A stretch of 32,616 bases of DNA from Balneolia bacterium (lineage in GTDB: Bacteria; Bacteroidota; Rhodothermia; Balneolales; Cyclonatronaceae). The notes beneath the pieces are model-generated. The model saw nothing but the letters and a program-made list of their open reading frames with translations. It was not told the DNA's origin and did not search any database. Every line of letters begins with the position of its first letter. The first letter of the stretch is position 1. The position numbers were made by a program, and so were the translations under genes. Location of the stretch: positions 1-32,616 of the forward strand of contig PXDL01000205.1 in assembly GCA_003566395.1 (NCBI GenBank). Direction: 5' to 3'. Below are positions 25,315 through 32,616 of this stretch, in pieces.

Positions 25315-25860
25315 TTAGTCCTTATTTTCGTATTTCTCTTTTTCCTGTCGGTACTGCTCGTCTGTAATCATGCCTTGCTGCCAAAGGCCGACAAGCTGAT
25401 TTACCTGTTCAAGCCCGCCCGGTTTAAACTGCTGATACTCACCTTTGGCCTTTTCGCGCAGTTCTCGCTTTCTTCGCTCCGATTCAATGGCGATATAAAG
25501 CACGTCTTCGAGCTCTTCTCCCTGCTCCAGACCGAGAAGCACGAATTCACGATCGTCTGTTTTCAGGGTGATGTCCGACAGCCCGTGTTTTTTTTGTGAT
25601 GTGCTCTGAGTCCGGCCGACTTCCCGAAGTTCAGAAAAATAGACCGTTTGGGCGAGTTCGCCGGAGCCGGTTACAATGCGATCATTGAAAATAGTATAGG
25701 TCTGCTTTTCAAGCTGTTTTCCGAGCTTTCGCAGAAGGAAAAAACCGACGCCCAGCAGCGGTGTGAGCGCCCAGGCTATTACGTAATCCTTAAAATAATT
25801 TTTCCAGTGAGTCTGATAAACAACTGATTTTTCTTTCGGCATGGTATTAGGTTGTTTCAT
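25315..25860 (-). CDS. Membrane-anchored PH-like/SHOCT-type protein
   Basis: A 181-residue protein of unknown function. A hydrophobic segment (~residues 26-44, AWALTPLLGVGFFLL) is a likely membrane helix. A beta-rich middle region (YTIFNDRIVTGSGELAQTVYFSEL, then ITLKTDDREFVLLGL) resembles bacterial PH domains. The end, GLWQQGMITDEQYRQEKEKY, matches the short SHOCT motif often found at protein termini. I start it at the ATG at 25860; a TTG at 25869 would add three residues. The gene is convergent with dut and divergent from ccmC. Function cannot be inferred beyond a membrane-associated role. Confidence 0.65.
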   Translation of the reverse strand: MKQPNTMPKEKSVVYQTHWKNYFKDYVIAWALTPLLGVGFFLLRKLGKQLEKQTYTIFNDRIVTGSGELAQTVYFSELREVGRTQSTSQKKHGLSDITLKTDDREFVLLGLEQGEELEDVLYIAIESERRKRELREKAKGEYQQFKPGGLEQVNQLVGLWQQGMITDEQYRQEKEKYENKD

Positions 25861-25977
25861 GTCGGGCAATGTATTTGGATTCTGAAAACAAAATTTAACA
25901 GAAAACCGTTGCCGTGGTAAGATAAGGGTGTATGTAAAAATGTCGGATTTCAGCCGATATTCGTATATTTTAAGCTT

Positions 25978-26003
25978 GATTGTTGCGTTAGATTGTTGCG
26001 TTA
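25978..26003 (+). repeat. Tandem 13-bp repeat before ccmC
   Basis: GATTGTTGCGTTA is repeated twice head to tail without a single mismatch (25978-25990 and 25991-26003). The pair is framed by AAGCTT on both sides (25972-25977 and 26006-26011). It lies about 50 bases before the ccmC start, between a possible promoter (TATATTTT near 25966) and the gene, so an operator or a recent duplication are both possible. Confidence 0.6.
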
Positions 26004-26051
26004 GGAAGCTTCAGCAGGCGCATCCGAAAATATTAACCGAAACTCTCCGCC

Positions 26052-26720
26052 TTGGCTATCTGGAAATATATTGTACTGGCCGGAATTACCGTAATTATTT
26101 CAGCGGCTTTCCTGATAAATATTCCTCGTATCGCGATTCTCGAGGAAACCGCGCGTAATCTTGTCTTCCATGTTCCTATGTGGTTTACCATGTTTGCGGC
26201 TTTTGCAGCGGGTATGGTTTACAGCATCCGGTATCTTTCCACGGAAAATCCGGATGACGATCTCAAAGCCGAGTCGGCCTCTATGGTCGGGATATTATTC
26301 GGAATTTGCGGGCTGCTTACCGGAATGGTCTGGGCACGCTTCACCTGGGGAGCCTGGTGGACCTTCGCCGAACCTAAAATGAATTTATCGGCCATCGCGC
26401 TGCTTATCTATGTAGCCTATTTTATTCTCCGGGCCTCTTTTGATGAAGCGCAGCTGAGGGCACGTTTATCGGCTGTCTATAATATTTTTGCGGCATCAAC
26501 CATTCCGTTTTTACTGTATGTTATACCACGGCAACTGCCGAGTCTTCATCCCGGCGCCGACGGAAATCCTGCGTTCAGCGATATGACGGCTATTGAGCTT
26601 CGTATCGTGTTTTATCCGGCTATAATTGCCTTTTTTGCACTCGCTTACTGGATTACCAATTTGCGATACCGATATGAAAAAACTGTCCGTACTTTACAGG
26701 AACAAAGTAATCCCTTTTGA
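26052..26720 (+). CDS. ccmC: CcmC-like haem handling protein for cytochrome c maturation
   Basis: A 222-residue polytopic membrane protein of the CcmC/CcsA-type haem-handling family. It has about six hydrophobic segments. H40 in LVFHVPMW is the first conserved haem histidine, the WWD motif is TWGAWWTFAEPKM (~98-110), and H166 in PSLHPG is the second histidine. It passes haem to CcmE at the outer face of the inner membrane. Translation must start at the TTG at 26052, since a stop lies five codons upstream and no ATG precedes the first helix. It heads ccmC-ccmD-ccmE-ccmF. No ccmA or ccmB is present in this window. Confidence 0.9.
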   Translation: MAIWKYIVLAGITVIISAAFLINIPRIAILEETARNLVFHVPMWFTMFAAFAAGMVYSIRYLSTENPDDDLKAESASMVGILFGICGLLTGMVWARFTWGAWWTFAEPKMNLSAIALLIYVAYFILRASFDEAQLRARLSAVYNIFAASTIPFLLYVIPRQLPSLHPGADGNPAFSDMTAIELRIVFYPAIIAFFALAYWITNLRYRYEKTVRTLQEQSNPF

Positions 26721-26754
26721 ATACGTTTTCTGATTCGTTTTCCTTACCTTTAAT

Positions 26755-26997
26755 ATGATCATTTCAACACTATCTGCTGTACCCGCCGACACTCTTTCAG
26801 ATGCTTATTCCGACCGCTGGGCCGGAGTTGAAACCGCCTCTGAGGCCAATACGGTGATGCAGTTCATGTCTTCTAACGACCTCATTTTTGTAGTGCTGGC
26901 CGTCAGTTTAATTATTTGGTTTGTACTGGCCTTTTATCTTGTCCGGGTGGATAAGAAAATCGATGCACTCGAAAAAAAGTATTCCGATAAAAGTTAA
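26755..26997 (+). CDS. ccmD: CcmD-like small membrane protein
   Basis: An 80-residue protein with one membrane helix (LIFVVLAVSLIIWFVLAFYLV, here shown as ~residues 43-63) followed by a charged helix DKKIDALEKKY. That layout and its place between ccmC and ccmE fit CcmD, the small protein that holds CcmE in the CcmABC complex. CcmD sequences are poorly conserved, so the name rests on size, topology and position. The ATG at 26755 is used; an internal start near MQFMSSND is possible. Confidence 0.75.
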   Translation: MIISTLSAVPADTLSDAYSDRWAGVETASEANTVMQFMSSNDLIFVVLAVSLIIWFVLAFYLVRVDKKIDALEKKYSDKS

Positions 26998-27021
26998 TTA
27001 TTTAGATATCCCCAAGTTATT

Positions 27022-27414
27022 ATGAAACCACGTGTTATTTTCGGAACGGCAGCCATTGTGGTGTTTACATCCCTGCTGATGTGGAATTTCGGCAATAGTA
27101 TCGGCTCTTATGTCGGTTTCGACGAAGCCGAACTCTCCGGTAATCGTGTTCATGTCGTAGGCAAGTGGGTGAAAGATCAGCCCCACGGTTTCGATCGTGA
27201 ACGCATGGTCTTCACATTTCACATGGAAGATGAATATGGCGAAATCAGGCGGGTGAGCTACAATAAGCCTAAACCCAATAATTTTGAAGACGCCGAAAGC
27301 CTTGTTGTAATCGGCTCGATGCGCAACGGCGTCCTTTACAGTGACGACATGCTCGTTAAATGCCCGTCTAAATACAACGACGCATCCAATCTTGAAATGA
27401 CGAGTGCCGAATAA
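27022..27414 (+). CDS. ccmE: CcmE-type haem chaperone, Cys variant
   Basis: A 130-residue periplasmic haem chaperone with an N-terminal membrane anchor (residues ~5-22) and a beta-barrel domain. In classical CcmE the haem binds a His in an H-x-x-x-Y motif near the C-terminus. Here the equivalent motif is C114-P-S-K-Y118, a Cys in place of His. This is the CxxxY form known from System I* cytochrome c maturation, in which the variant works without CcmH. The remaining histidines (H44, H55, H67) are not in a typical haem-binding context. It follows ccmD by 24 bases and precedes ccmF by 53 bases. Confidence 0.88.
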   Translation: MKPRVIFGTAAIVVFTSLLMWNFGNSIGSYVGFDEAELSGNRVHVVGKWVKDQPHGFDRERMVFTFHMEDEYGEIRRVSYNKPKPNNFEDAESLVVIGSMRNGVLYSDDMLVKCPSKYNDASNLEMTSAE

Positions 27415-27467
27415 TTCCGGCACATACGGCTGTTTTGCCCCGCAATACTATAATTATTTGAACTGAT

Positions 27468-30023
27468 ATGATTGGAATCATCGGCTCCTGGGCTATTATT
27501 ATTTCTTTTCTGGCCGCCCTCGGAGCGTTCATTACCTATTTCTTTGCCTCCCGGAATAATGATTTGAAACTGGAACAGGCCGGTCACATCCTGTTCGGGC
27601 TGAAAGGGGCTATGATGCTTCTGGCTTCCGGCCTGATGGTTTATCTGCTTCTGACCAATCAGTTTCAGTACTTCTATGTCTATAATTACACAAGCTCGGA
27701 TCTGAGCAATGTTTATTTGTGGGCGGCTTTTTACAGCGGGCAGGAGGGAAGCTTCATGCTCTGGATCCTGTGCGGGTTTTTGGTCGGTACGGGCCTCATT
27801 AAATGGACCTCCGACACCTACCGCGCCCCGGTGATGTTTTTCATCACCATGACCCAGGTTTTCCTGCTTTCAATGGTGCTGGGAGTGTCGTTATTCGGCA
27901 TCAATATCGGAGCCGGGCCGTTTCGCCTTACTGCCGAAGAGTTTGCACACTTACCGGTCTTTTTGTCTAATCCCGGTTTTGTGCCCCCCGAGGGCAGCGG
28001 CCTCAACGATCTGTTGCGCAGCCCGTGGATTATCATTCATCCGCCGATCATTTTCCTCGGTTTTGCGATGATGGCCATACCTTTTGCCTACGCGCTGGCT
28101 TCGCTCTGGAAAAGAAAATATCATGAGTGGATTTATCCGGCTCTGCCGTGGACACTCGGTGCGAATCTCTGCCTGCTGATAGCAATATTTTTGGGCGGAT
28201 ACTGGGCCTATGAGACGCTCTCTTTCGGTGGATACTGGGCCTGGGATCCGGTGGAGAACGCATCGCTCGTTCCGTGGATACTCGGCACCGCCGGCATCCA
28301 TACCATGCTGATTCAAAAGCGCAGTAAAATCGCGCACAAAGCCTCCATCATCTTTGCCATACTGGCCTATGTAACCATCGTCTATCAAACGTTTCTTACG
28401 CGTTCGGGCGTGCTTGGGGATGCTTCGGTTCACAGTTTTGTAGATCTCGGTCTGTACAATCAGCTCTTGTTTTTCATTCTTGCCGTTTCCCTTAGCGGAT
28501 TGATCCTGTATTTATACAGAATGAAAGAGCTTCCAAGCCCGAAATCGGAAACCCCGATGTTTTCACGTGAATTCTTCATGTTTTCGGGTGCCATGACGCT
28601 GCTCATCGTCTCGCTTGTGATAATCCTGGGTACAAGCGCTCCTATAATAGGGCGGCTGTTTGTACCGAATCCGACTCCGCCCCTTCCTCAATTTTACAAC
28701 GACTGGACCCTGCCGTTCGGCGTCGCCATTGCCATACTTTCGGTTCTTACGCAGTTCATGTGGTGGAACAAATACAAGGATACCGAATCGTTTGCCGGAA
28801 CCCTTATCGTACCCACGCTGGTGGCATCCCTGCTGAGCATCGCGGTAATTGTACTGGTGAATGTTACGACCGTAGTTTACATGATTCTTCTGTTCGCGGC
28901 TTTCTTTTCAATCGTCGGGAACGGTATTGTGATGATAAAGCTGATTCAGAAAAAGGCACGTCTGATCGGTGGAACGGTAACCCATATCGGTTTTGCTGTT
29001 TTGCTGATCGGTTTTCTCGGGGCCGCCTATGATACGCCTATGCTTGACCGAAATACCATGAATTACAACGCGGCCGTAGAGCGGGGAGAAGTGTTCGACA
29101 GCGACGGATTTCCCGAACAGCAGACGATGGAAGTAATGCAGCTTCATATAAATCAGCCCCGGCGTATTAGTGATGAATATTATGTCACTTTTAAAAATGT
29201 AGAGATAATTCACGAAAATCGTCCTGGTGAGCAGCGGTACACTCTGGAATTTGAGCATGCCCGCTCAGGGGACACATTCACTGTTCAGCCGCTGGTCTAT
29301 CCCATGATTGCAAACTCTACAGCCGGGGATATGAGCTGGACGGTTGATCCTGAGGTGAAAATGGGGCTGTTGCGCGATATCTATGTTTACGTTCAGGGTT
29401 CATCAATTGTAGAACGGGAGAGCAACCGCGTACGGGATGAAACTACGTTTCAGGCCGTTTCGGACATTTTGATGAACGGATATGAGCGGTCGTTGAATCC
29501 CGAGGTGAATGATCTTGTTCGTCTGGCGCCGGGTAAGAAACAGCAGATAGGGCAGTATGAGGTTGCTTTCAATCGCTTTATAAATATGAGTGAAGAAGAG
29601 TTGCCCGAAAATGCGATTGTTGGTGTAAAAGCCGAGGTAGAGCTGACCAACAGGCAAAACCGCTACACCGAGACCGTTATCCCCAAATATGTCATTCTTT
29701 TTGAAGAAGGCCGGAACCGGGTTGAAAGTCCCGCTCTTGAGCTTGAACATTTCGGATTCGACCTTATGTTTGAAACCATCGATACGCAAACCGACGAGGT
29801 CCATCTCCGGTTGATAGGGATTGAAGAAAGTATCGAAGACGAATGGATCATTGTTGCGATTGAGAAAAAACCACTGGTTTCCGTAGTTTGGCTGGGAACA
29901 TTTTTGCTGATGTTTGGTTTCTCTATTGCAATCTACCGCCGCTGGGACGATCAACGCCGAAAAACCCGCGGGCAGCCAAATGCCGGAGATCAACCTGTGG
30001 AAGATGAAACCAAAACGGTATAA
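27468..30023 (+). CDS. ccmF: CcmF-like cytochrome c haem lyase component
   Basis: An 851-residue polytopic membrane protein, longer than E. coli CcmF (about 650). It attaches haem from CcmE to apocytochrome c. The core is conserved: H190 in IIHPPIIFLG and the WWD motif GGYWAWDPVENASLVPWI (~254-271), then many membrane helices to about residue 525. From there to about 815 is a very large hydrophilic, presumably periplasmic region with no Cys, followed by a last helix (VVWLGTFLLMFGFSIAIY) and a charged tail. In E. coli the matching loop is about 100 residues. It ends 18 bases before the DUF5683 gene. Confidence 0.92.
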   Translation: MIGIIGSWAIIISFLAALGAFITYFFASRNNDLKLEQAGHILFGLKGAMMLLASGLMVYLLLTNQFQYFYVYNYTSSDLSNVYLWAAFYSGQEGSFMLWILCGFLVGTGLIKWTSDTYRAPVMFFITMTQVFLLSMVLGVSLFGINIGAGPFRLTAEEFAHLPVFLSNPGFVPPEGSGLNDLLRSPWIIIHPPIIFLGFAMMAIPFAYALASLWKRKYHEWIYPALPWTLGANLCLLIAIFLGGYWAYETLSFGGYWAWDPVENASLVPWILGTAGIHTMLIQKRSKIAHKASIIFAILAYVTIVYQTFLTRSGVLGDASVHSFVDLGLYNQLLFFILAVSLSGLILYLYRMKELPSPKSETPMFSREFFMFSGAMTLLIVSLVIILGTSAPIIGRLFVPNPTPPLPQFYNDWTLPFGVAIAILSVLTQFMWWNKYKDTESFAGTLIVPTLVASLLSIAVIVLVNVTTVVYMILLFAAFFSIVGNGIVMIKLIQKKARLIGGTVTHIGFAVLLIGFLGAAYDTPMLDRNTMNYNAAVERGEVFDSDGFPEQQTMEVMQLHINQPRRISDEYYVTFKNVEIIHENRPGEQRYTLEFEHARSGDTFTVQPLVYPMIANSTAGDMSWTVDPEVKMGLLRDIYVYVQGSSIVERESNRVRDETTFQAVSDILMNGYERSLNPEVNDLVRLAPGKKQQIGQYEVAFNRFINMSEEELPENAIVGVKAEVELTNRQNRYTETVIPKYVILFEEGRNRVESPALELEHFGFDLMFETIDTQTDEVHLRLIGIEESIEDEWIIVAIEKKPLVSVVWLGTFLLMFGFSIAIYRRWDDQRRKTRGQPNAGDQPVEDETKTV

Positions 30024-30041
30024 ATCAGAAATTATAATACC

Positions 30042-30803
30042 TTGAATGTGAGCAGGAATTACAGATCAGTTCTGAGAAAGGCCGTGATTCTAACCGGCCT
30101 TCTTGTTTTTATGCATTCCGCCGCTGAAGCGCAGCTACGGGAATCGCAGCTCTTTGTAAGCAATCCGTTTGAATCGGATGAGGTGGTCGAAGAATCCTTT
30201 ACGAACGAGCCTTTTACTCCTGAAATGCGGTCTCCGGGAGGTGCGTTGTTGCGTTCTGCGGTTCTTCCCGGATGGGGGCAGTATTATGCAGACAAATCAA
30301 GCTGGAGGCGCGGACAGTTTCACCTCGCAGCAGATTTGATGCTGGCAAGTACGCTGATCTATCTTTATACCAATGCGAGTATGCTTGAAAACAATATGTT
30401 CGCTCATGCTAATGCATATGCCGGCATCGATTTGCGAACCGTGCCCCGTAATGTTGAGATAGCTGTAAGCGGCAGCAATAGCCTGGATGATTATAATGAA
30501 TCCCAGTTGCGGACACGAAACTGGGACCGTCTGATCGAAGACAGGCCGGAATACAGATGGAATTGGGAATCGGATACAAGAAGGGGAGAATATGTGAGGC
30601 TTCGCGACCGCAGAGACCGGGCCGAACAGCAAATTCCGGCCGTTATTTCTATTATGGTTGTAAACCGCGTGATCAGCGGTGTTCATGCCTTCATCGTGGC
30701 CCAAAATCAAAATGAGATGCTGCAATCTACGCAAATCGGGCTGCATCTCCCTGAAATGACGGGCGGACGCGGAGTAGCAGCTACGGTGTACTTCCGTTTT
30801 TAA
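30042..30803 (+). CDS. DUF5683-domain protein
   Basis: A 253-residue protein, probably exported: the N-terminal segment (~residues 14-30) is a signal peptide ending AEAQ. The block GGALLRSAVLPGWGQYYADKS is the diagnostic DUF5683 motif, found in Bacteroidota envelope proteins of unknown function. A second hydrophobic stretch (AADLMLASTLIYLY) follows, and the C-terminus ends in alternating beta residues and Phe (YFRF), a possible outer-membrane signal. The start is a TTG at 30042, or a GTG two codons later. It lies between ccmF and truA in the same operon; a role in cytochrome maturation is not implied. Confidence 0.75.
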   Translation: MNVSRNYRSVLRKAVILTGLLVFMHSAAEAQLRESQLFVSNPFESDEVVEESFTNEPFTPEMRSPGGALLRSAVLPGWGQYYADKSSWRRGQFHLAADLMLASTLIYLYTNASMLENNMFAHANAYAGIDLRTVPRNVEIAVSGSNSLDDYNESQLRTRNWDRLIEDRPEYRWNWESDTRRGEYVRLRDRRDRAEQQIPAVISIMVVNRVISGVHAFIVAQNQNEMLQSTQIGLHLPEMTGGRGVAATVYFRF

Positions 30804-30816
30804 CCTGAAATCTGCA

Positions 30817-31560
30817 ATGCCCCGCTACCGCATTGATGTTGCTTATAACGGTACAGATTTTTCAGGCTGGCAAGTTCAGCCAAACGCTCCCACTATTCAG
30901 CAAGAAATTGAGCGAGCGCTCAAGATACTGGCAGCAAAACCGGTAACGGTTCACGGCTCGGGACGTACCGACGCCGGGGTACACGCTCGCCGGCAAACAG
31001 CCCATTTCGACCTTGAAGCGGAAATTGACTGCACGAAATGGCTGAGAAGTATGAACGGACTTCTTCCGGCTTCGGTGGTGCTGCGGGCAATTAAGCCGGT
31101 GAATCACGATTTTCACGCCCGTTTCGACGCCGAGTATCGCTTGTACCACTATTATTTTTCTGATCGTCACCAACCGCTTCACGCTGAAACCACAGCGGTT
31201 TGGGTTCAATCGTTTGACTGCGGGCCTATGCAAAAAGCTGCTTCATATATTCGCGGTGATTTAGACTGCCGCACATTTACGCCTTTTGATCATGAGCTTC
31301 CCCATCACCGGTGTCTTTTTTATGATGCGGGTATTACCGGCCCGGATGAGGACGAGCGCTACTGTTTCTACATTAAAGCAAACCGGTTTTTGCGATCCGT
31401 AGTACGGTCGATTATGGGGACATTGATTGATGTTGGGCAGGGAAAGCGCAGCCCGGAGTCTTTTGAACAGCTGTTTTTACAACCGGACCGTCATCAGGCG
31501 GGCACAACGGCTCCGGCTAAAGGGCTTGTTCTGCAAGAAGTCGGCTATCCCAACACATAA
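30817..31560 (+). CDS. truA: tRNA pseudouridine(38-40) synthase
   Basis: A 247-residue enzyme that isomerises uridines 38-40 in the anticodon stem of many tRNAs. The catalytic aspartate is D52 in GSGRTDAGVHA, and other family blocks are YNGTDFSGWQVQP, SVVLRAI, FHARFDAEYRLYHYYF, and FLRSVVRSIMGTLIDVGQGK. The length is normal. The ATG at 30817 is 13 bases after the DUF5683 stop, so it is the last gene of the ccm operon. It is convergent with the OstA-like gene, with only 24 bases between the stops and no obvious terminator. Confidence 0.97.
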   Translation: MPRYRIDVAYNGTDFSGWQVQPNAPTIQQEIERALKILAAKPVTVHGSGRTDAGVHARRQTAHFDLEAEIDCTKWLRSMNGLLPASVVLRAIKPVNHDFHARFDAEYRLYHYYFSDRHQPLHAETTAVWVQSFDCGPMQKAASYIRGDLDCRTFTPFDHELPHHRCLFYDAGITGPDEDERYCFYIKANRFLRSVVRSIMGTLIDVGQGKRSPESFEQLFLQPDRHQAGTTAPAKGLVLQEVGYPNT

Positions 31561-31584
31561 TTTTGACCGCCTTAAATTCTATGT

Positions 31585-32616
31585 TTACGGCTGCCTGCCG
31601 TCGGGGTCGTTTTCGCCACGTGATTCAAGAAAGGCGCGGTAGCGTTCCGGCAGCGGGAATAGCGGCTCCTCGGGGATGGGTTCACGGGACGGATACAACC
31701 ATTGCTCCGGACGCCTCGGCCTCAGCTCGGGCTCATACATAAACCCCTGCAGCCTGATATCTCCGGGATTCTCGGTTTCCGGTATGTAGCTCCCGTCGAT
31801 ATCGCGGTAGTACTTCAGGCTGTCGATTTCGCCTTCAAAAAAGTACATAAACAATTCCTGTGATGCGATTTGTATGGCAAAATCCGGATTGTCGTCTTCA
31901 TCCCGTTCATGAATGATCATTTCGGAATTGGGGTGTACTTCCATCAGATAGAGCTCGCCCTCATCAAAAAAAATCCAGAGTGAATCACCTGTAATTTGAT
32001 TGAAGCGGCCGGTTATACTGTCCGGAGTAACAGCCATTGGTCGGGGCACGGCCAGAAGGGAATGGATTTCGTCGTCCCTCAGCTGGATATCAATCTTATC
32101 ACTTGTAAGCTGAAGGTCTCGTCGCCACAAACGGGCGTTACCGCGCAGAAGAAATTGTTCGGCCAGATCATCGTAACGGGAACTGTCCGAGACCGAAGCG
32201 TAGCGTTCCGACCAGATGTTAACATCCTCATACGCGTCCACGATACTAAGGGTATCCCGTGTGATGACCTCCAGCCAGGATGCCGTGAGGTAGGTTGAAT
32301 CGGTTCCGGCCTCATTTACACGCTGAAGCCGGGTATTGCCGCGAAGCTCACGGTAGCCGGTAGAGTCGCTCCATGAGTAATCGGCACGCATTCGCGTTCT
32401 GTTTTCAAAATCCTCGAGATAGACGTTGCCGTGCAACTCGTAGTAATTGGCTGAACGGATGGCATAAATGGTGTCTGCTTCGGCGTACTGCGTTGAGTCG
32501 GCAATTTGCACATTTCCGAAGAAGGCGGCGCTGTCGGGAACGCTGAAATAAAATCCGTTGTCGGCCAGAAGTACACCTTCTTCATCCTCAAGGCGTATTT
32601 GCTGCGGGAATTCAGC
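31585..32616 (-). CDS. OstA/LptA-like envelope protein (C-terminal part)
   Basis: The 3' part of a protein whose frame is open to the right edge, so the N-terminus is outside; about 343 residues are visible. It shows repeated beta-strand units of the OstA/LptA type (ANYYELHGNVYLED, YRELRGNTRLQRV, LTSDKIDIQLRDDE), which form beta-jellyroll repeats in LPS-transport proteins. Family members bridge LPS across the periplasm; here that is an inference from repeats. The C-terminal ~70 residues are Pro/Glu-rich and look flexible. The protein is acidic overall. A larger LptA/OstA-type protein of Bacteroidota is the best guess. Confidence 0.7.
   Translation of the reverse strand, partial: AEFPQQIRLEDEEGVLLADNGFYFSVPDSAAFFGNVQIADSTQYAEADTIYAIRSANYYELHGNVYLEDFENRTRMRADYSWSDSTGYRELRGNTRLQRVNEAGTDSTYLTASWLEVITRDTLSIVDAYEDVNIWSERYASVSDSSRYDDLAEQFLLRGNARLWRRDLQLTSDKIDIQLRDDEIHSLLAVPRPMAVTPDSITGRFNQITGDSLWIFFDEGELYLMEVHPNSEMIIHERDEDDNPDFAIQIASQELFMYFFEGEIDSLKYYRDIDGSYIPETENPGDIRLQGFMYEPELRPRRPEQWLYPSREPIPEEPLFPLPERYRAFLESRGENDPDGRQP

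Noticed and set aside
25928-26158. 76-codon open frame on the plus strand before and into ccmC
   Set aside because: Runs through the tandem repeat and overlaps the ccmC start in another frame; no plausible domain.
1-32616. CRISPR arrays, insertion sequences, phage genes, tRNA or rRNA genes
   Set aside because: No regularly spaced repeats, transposase or integrase motifs, long terminal inverted repeats, or tRNA/rRNA-like sequences were seen on reading both strands.

Overview
The window looks like the chromosome of a Gram-negative bacterium of the Bacteroidota/Rhodothermota/Balneolota group, probably Balneolota-like and perhaps salt-tolerant. This placement is inferred from gene content and protein character: DUF5683 and OstA-like proteins, a CcmE of the Cys-type, a pyruvate dehydrogenase with split E1 subunits, weak or absent Shine-Dalgarno sequences at several genes, AT-rich promoter-like motifs, and very acidic linkers. 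No 16S rRNA or tRNA gene was seen, and I could not run a phylogenetic search. There is no sign of phage, transposon, CRISPR array or defence island. This is a gene-dense core region.

Layout. 1-8072 (+): the end of an ABC exporter, a cyclophilin, alaS behind a structured leader, then pdhA-pdhB-pdhC closed by an intrinsic terminator. 8110-12888 (+): rmlD-rmlC-rmlB (dTDP-L-rhamnose), a two-domain dCTP deaminase, a small BFD-like [2Fe-2S] protein and rsmE, ending at a bidirectional terminator shared with the convergent ctpA. 13011-23358 (-), read right to left: a lipoprotein, a small helix-turn-helix-like protein, a stand-alone biotin carrier protein, murA, a 480-base leader, an RNase E/G with a long charged tail, hslV, hslU, a 414-base gap and the S41 protease ctpA. 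23662-25311 (+): an ArsC/Spx-like protein, a DUF3108 protein and dut. A PH/SHOCT-type membrane protein follows on the minus strand. 26052-31560 (+): ccmC-ccmD-ccmE-ccmF, a DUF5683 protein and truA. The minus-strand OstA-like protein runs off the right edge.

How the genes fit together. The dCTP deaminase and the dUTPase are successive steps towards dUMP, although they lie 13 kb apart. hslV/hslU form one ATP-dependent protease and sit behind the RNA-decay nuclease. The ccm genes handle haem for cytochrome c maturation. The most distinctive system is this ccm cluster: CcmE carries Cys-Pro-Ser-Lys-Tyr where the classical haem-binding His-x-x-x-Tyr is expected, CcmF has a very large cysteine-free periplasmic region, and no ccmG or ccmH is present locally. 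This matches the known variant called System I*, so it is a described theme, but the long CcmF domain and the tandem 13-bp repeat in front of the operon deserve attention. I found no convincing wholly new multi-gene system.
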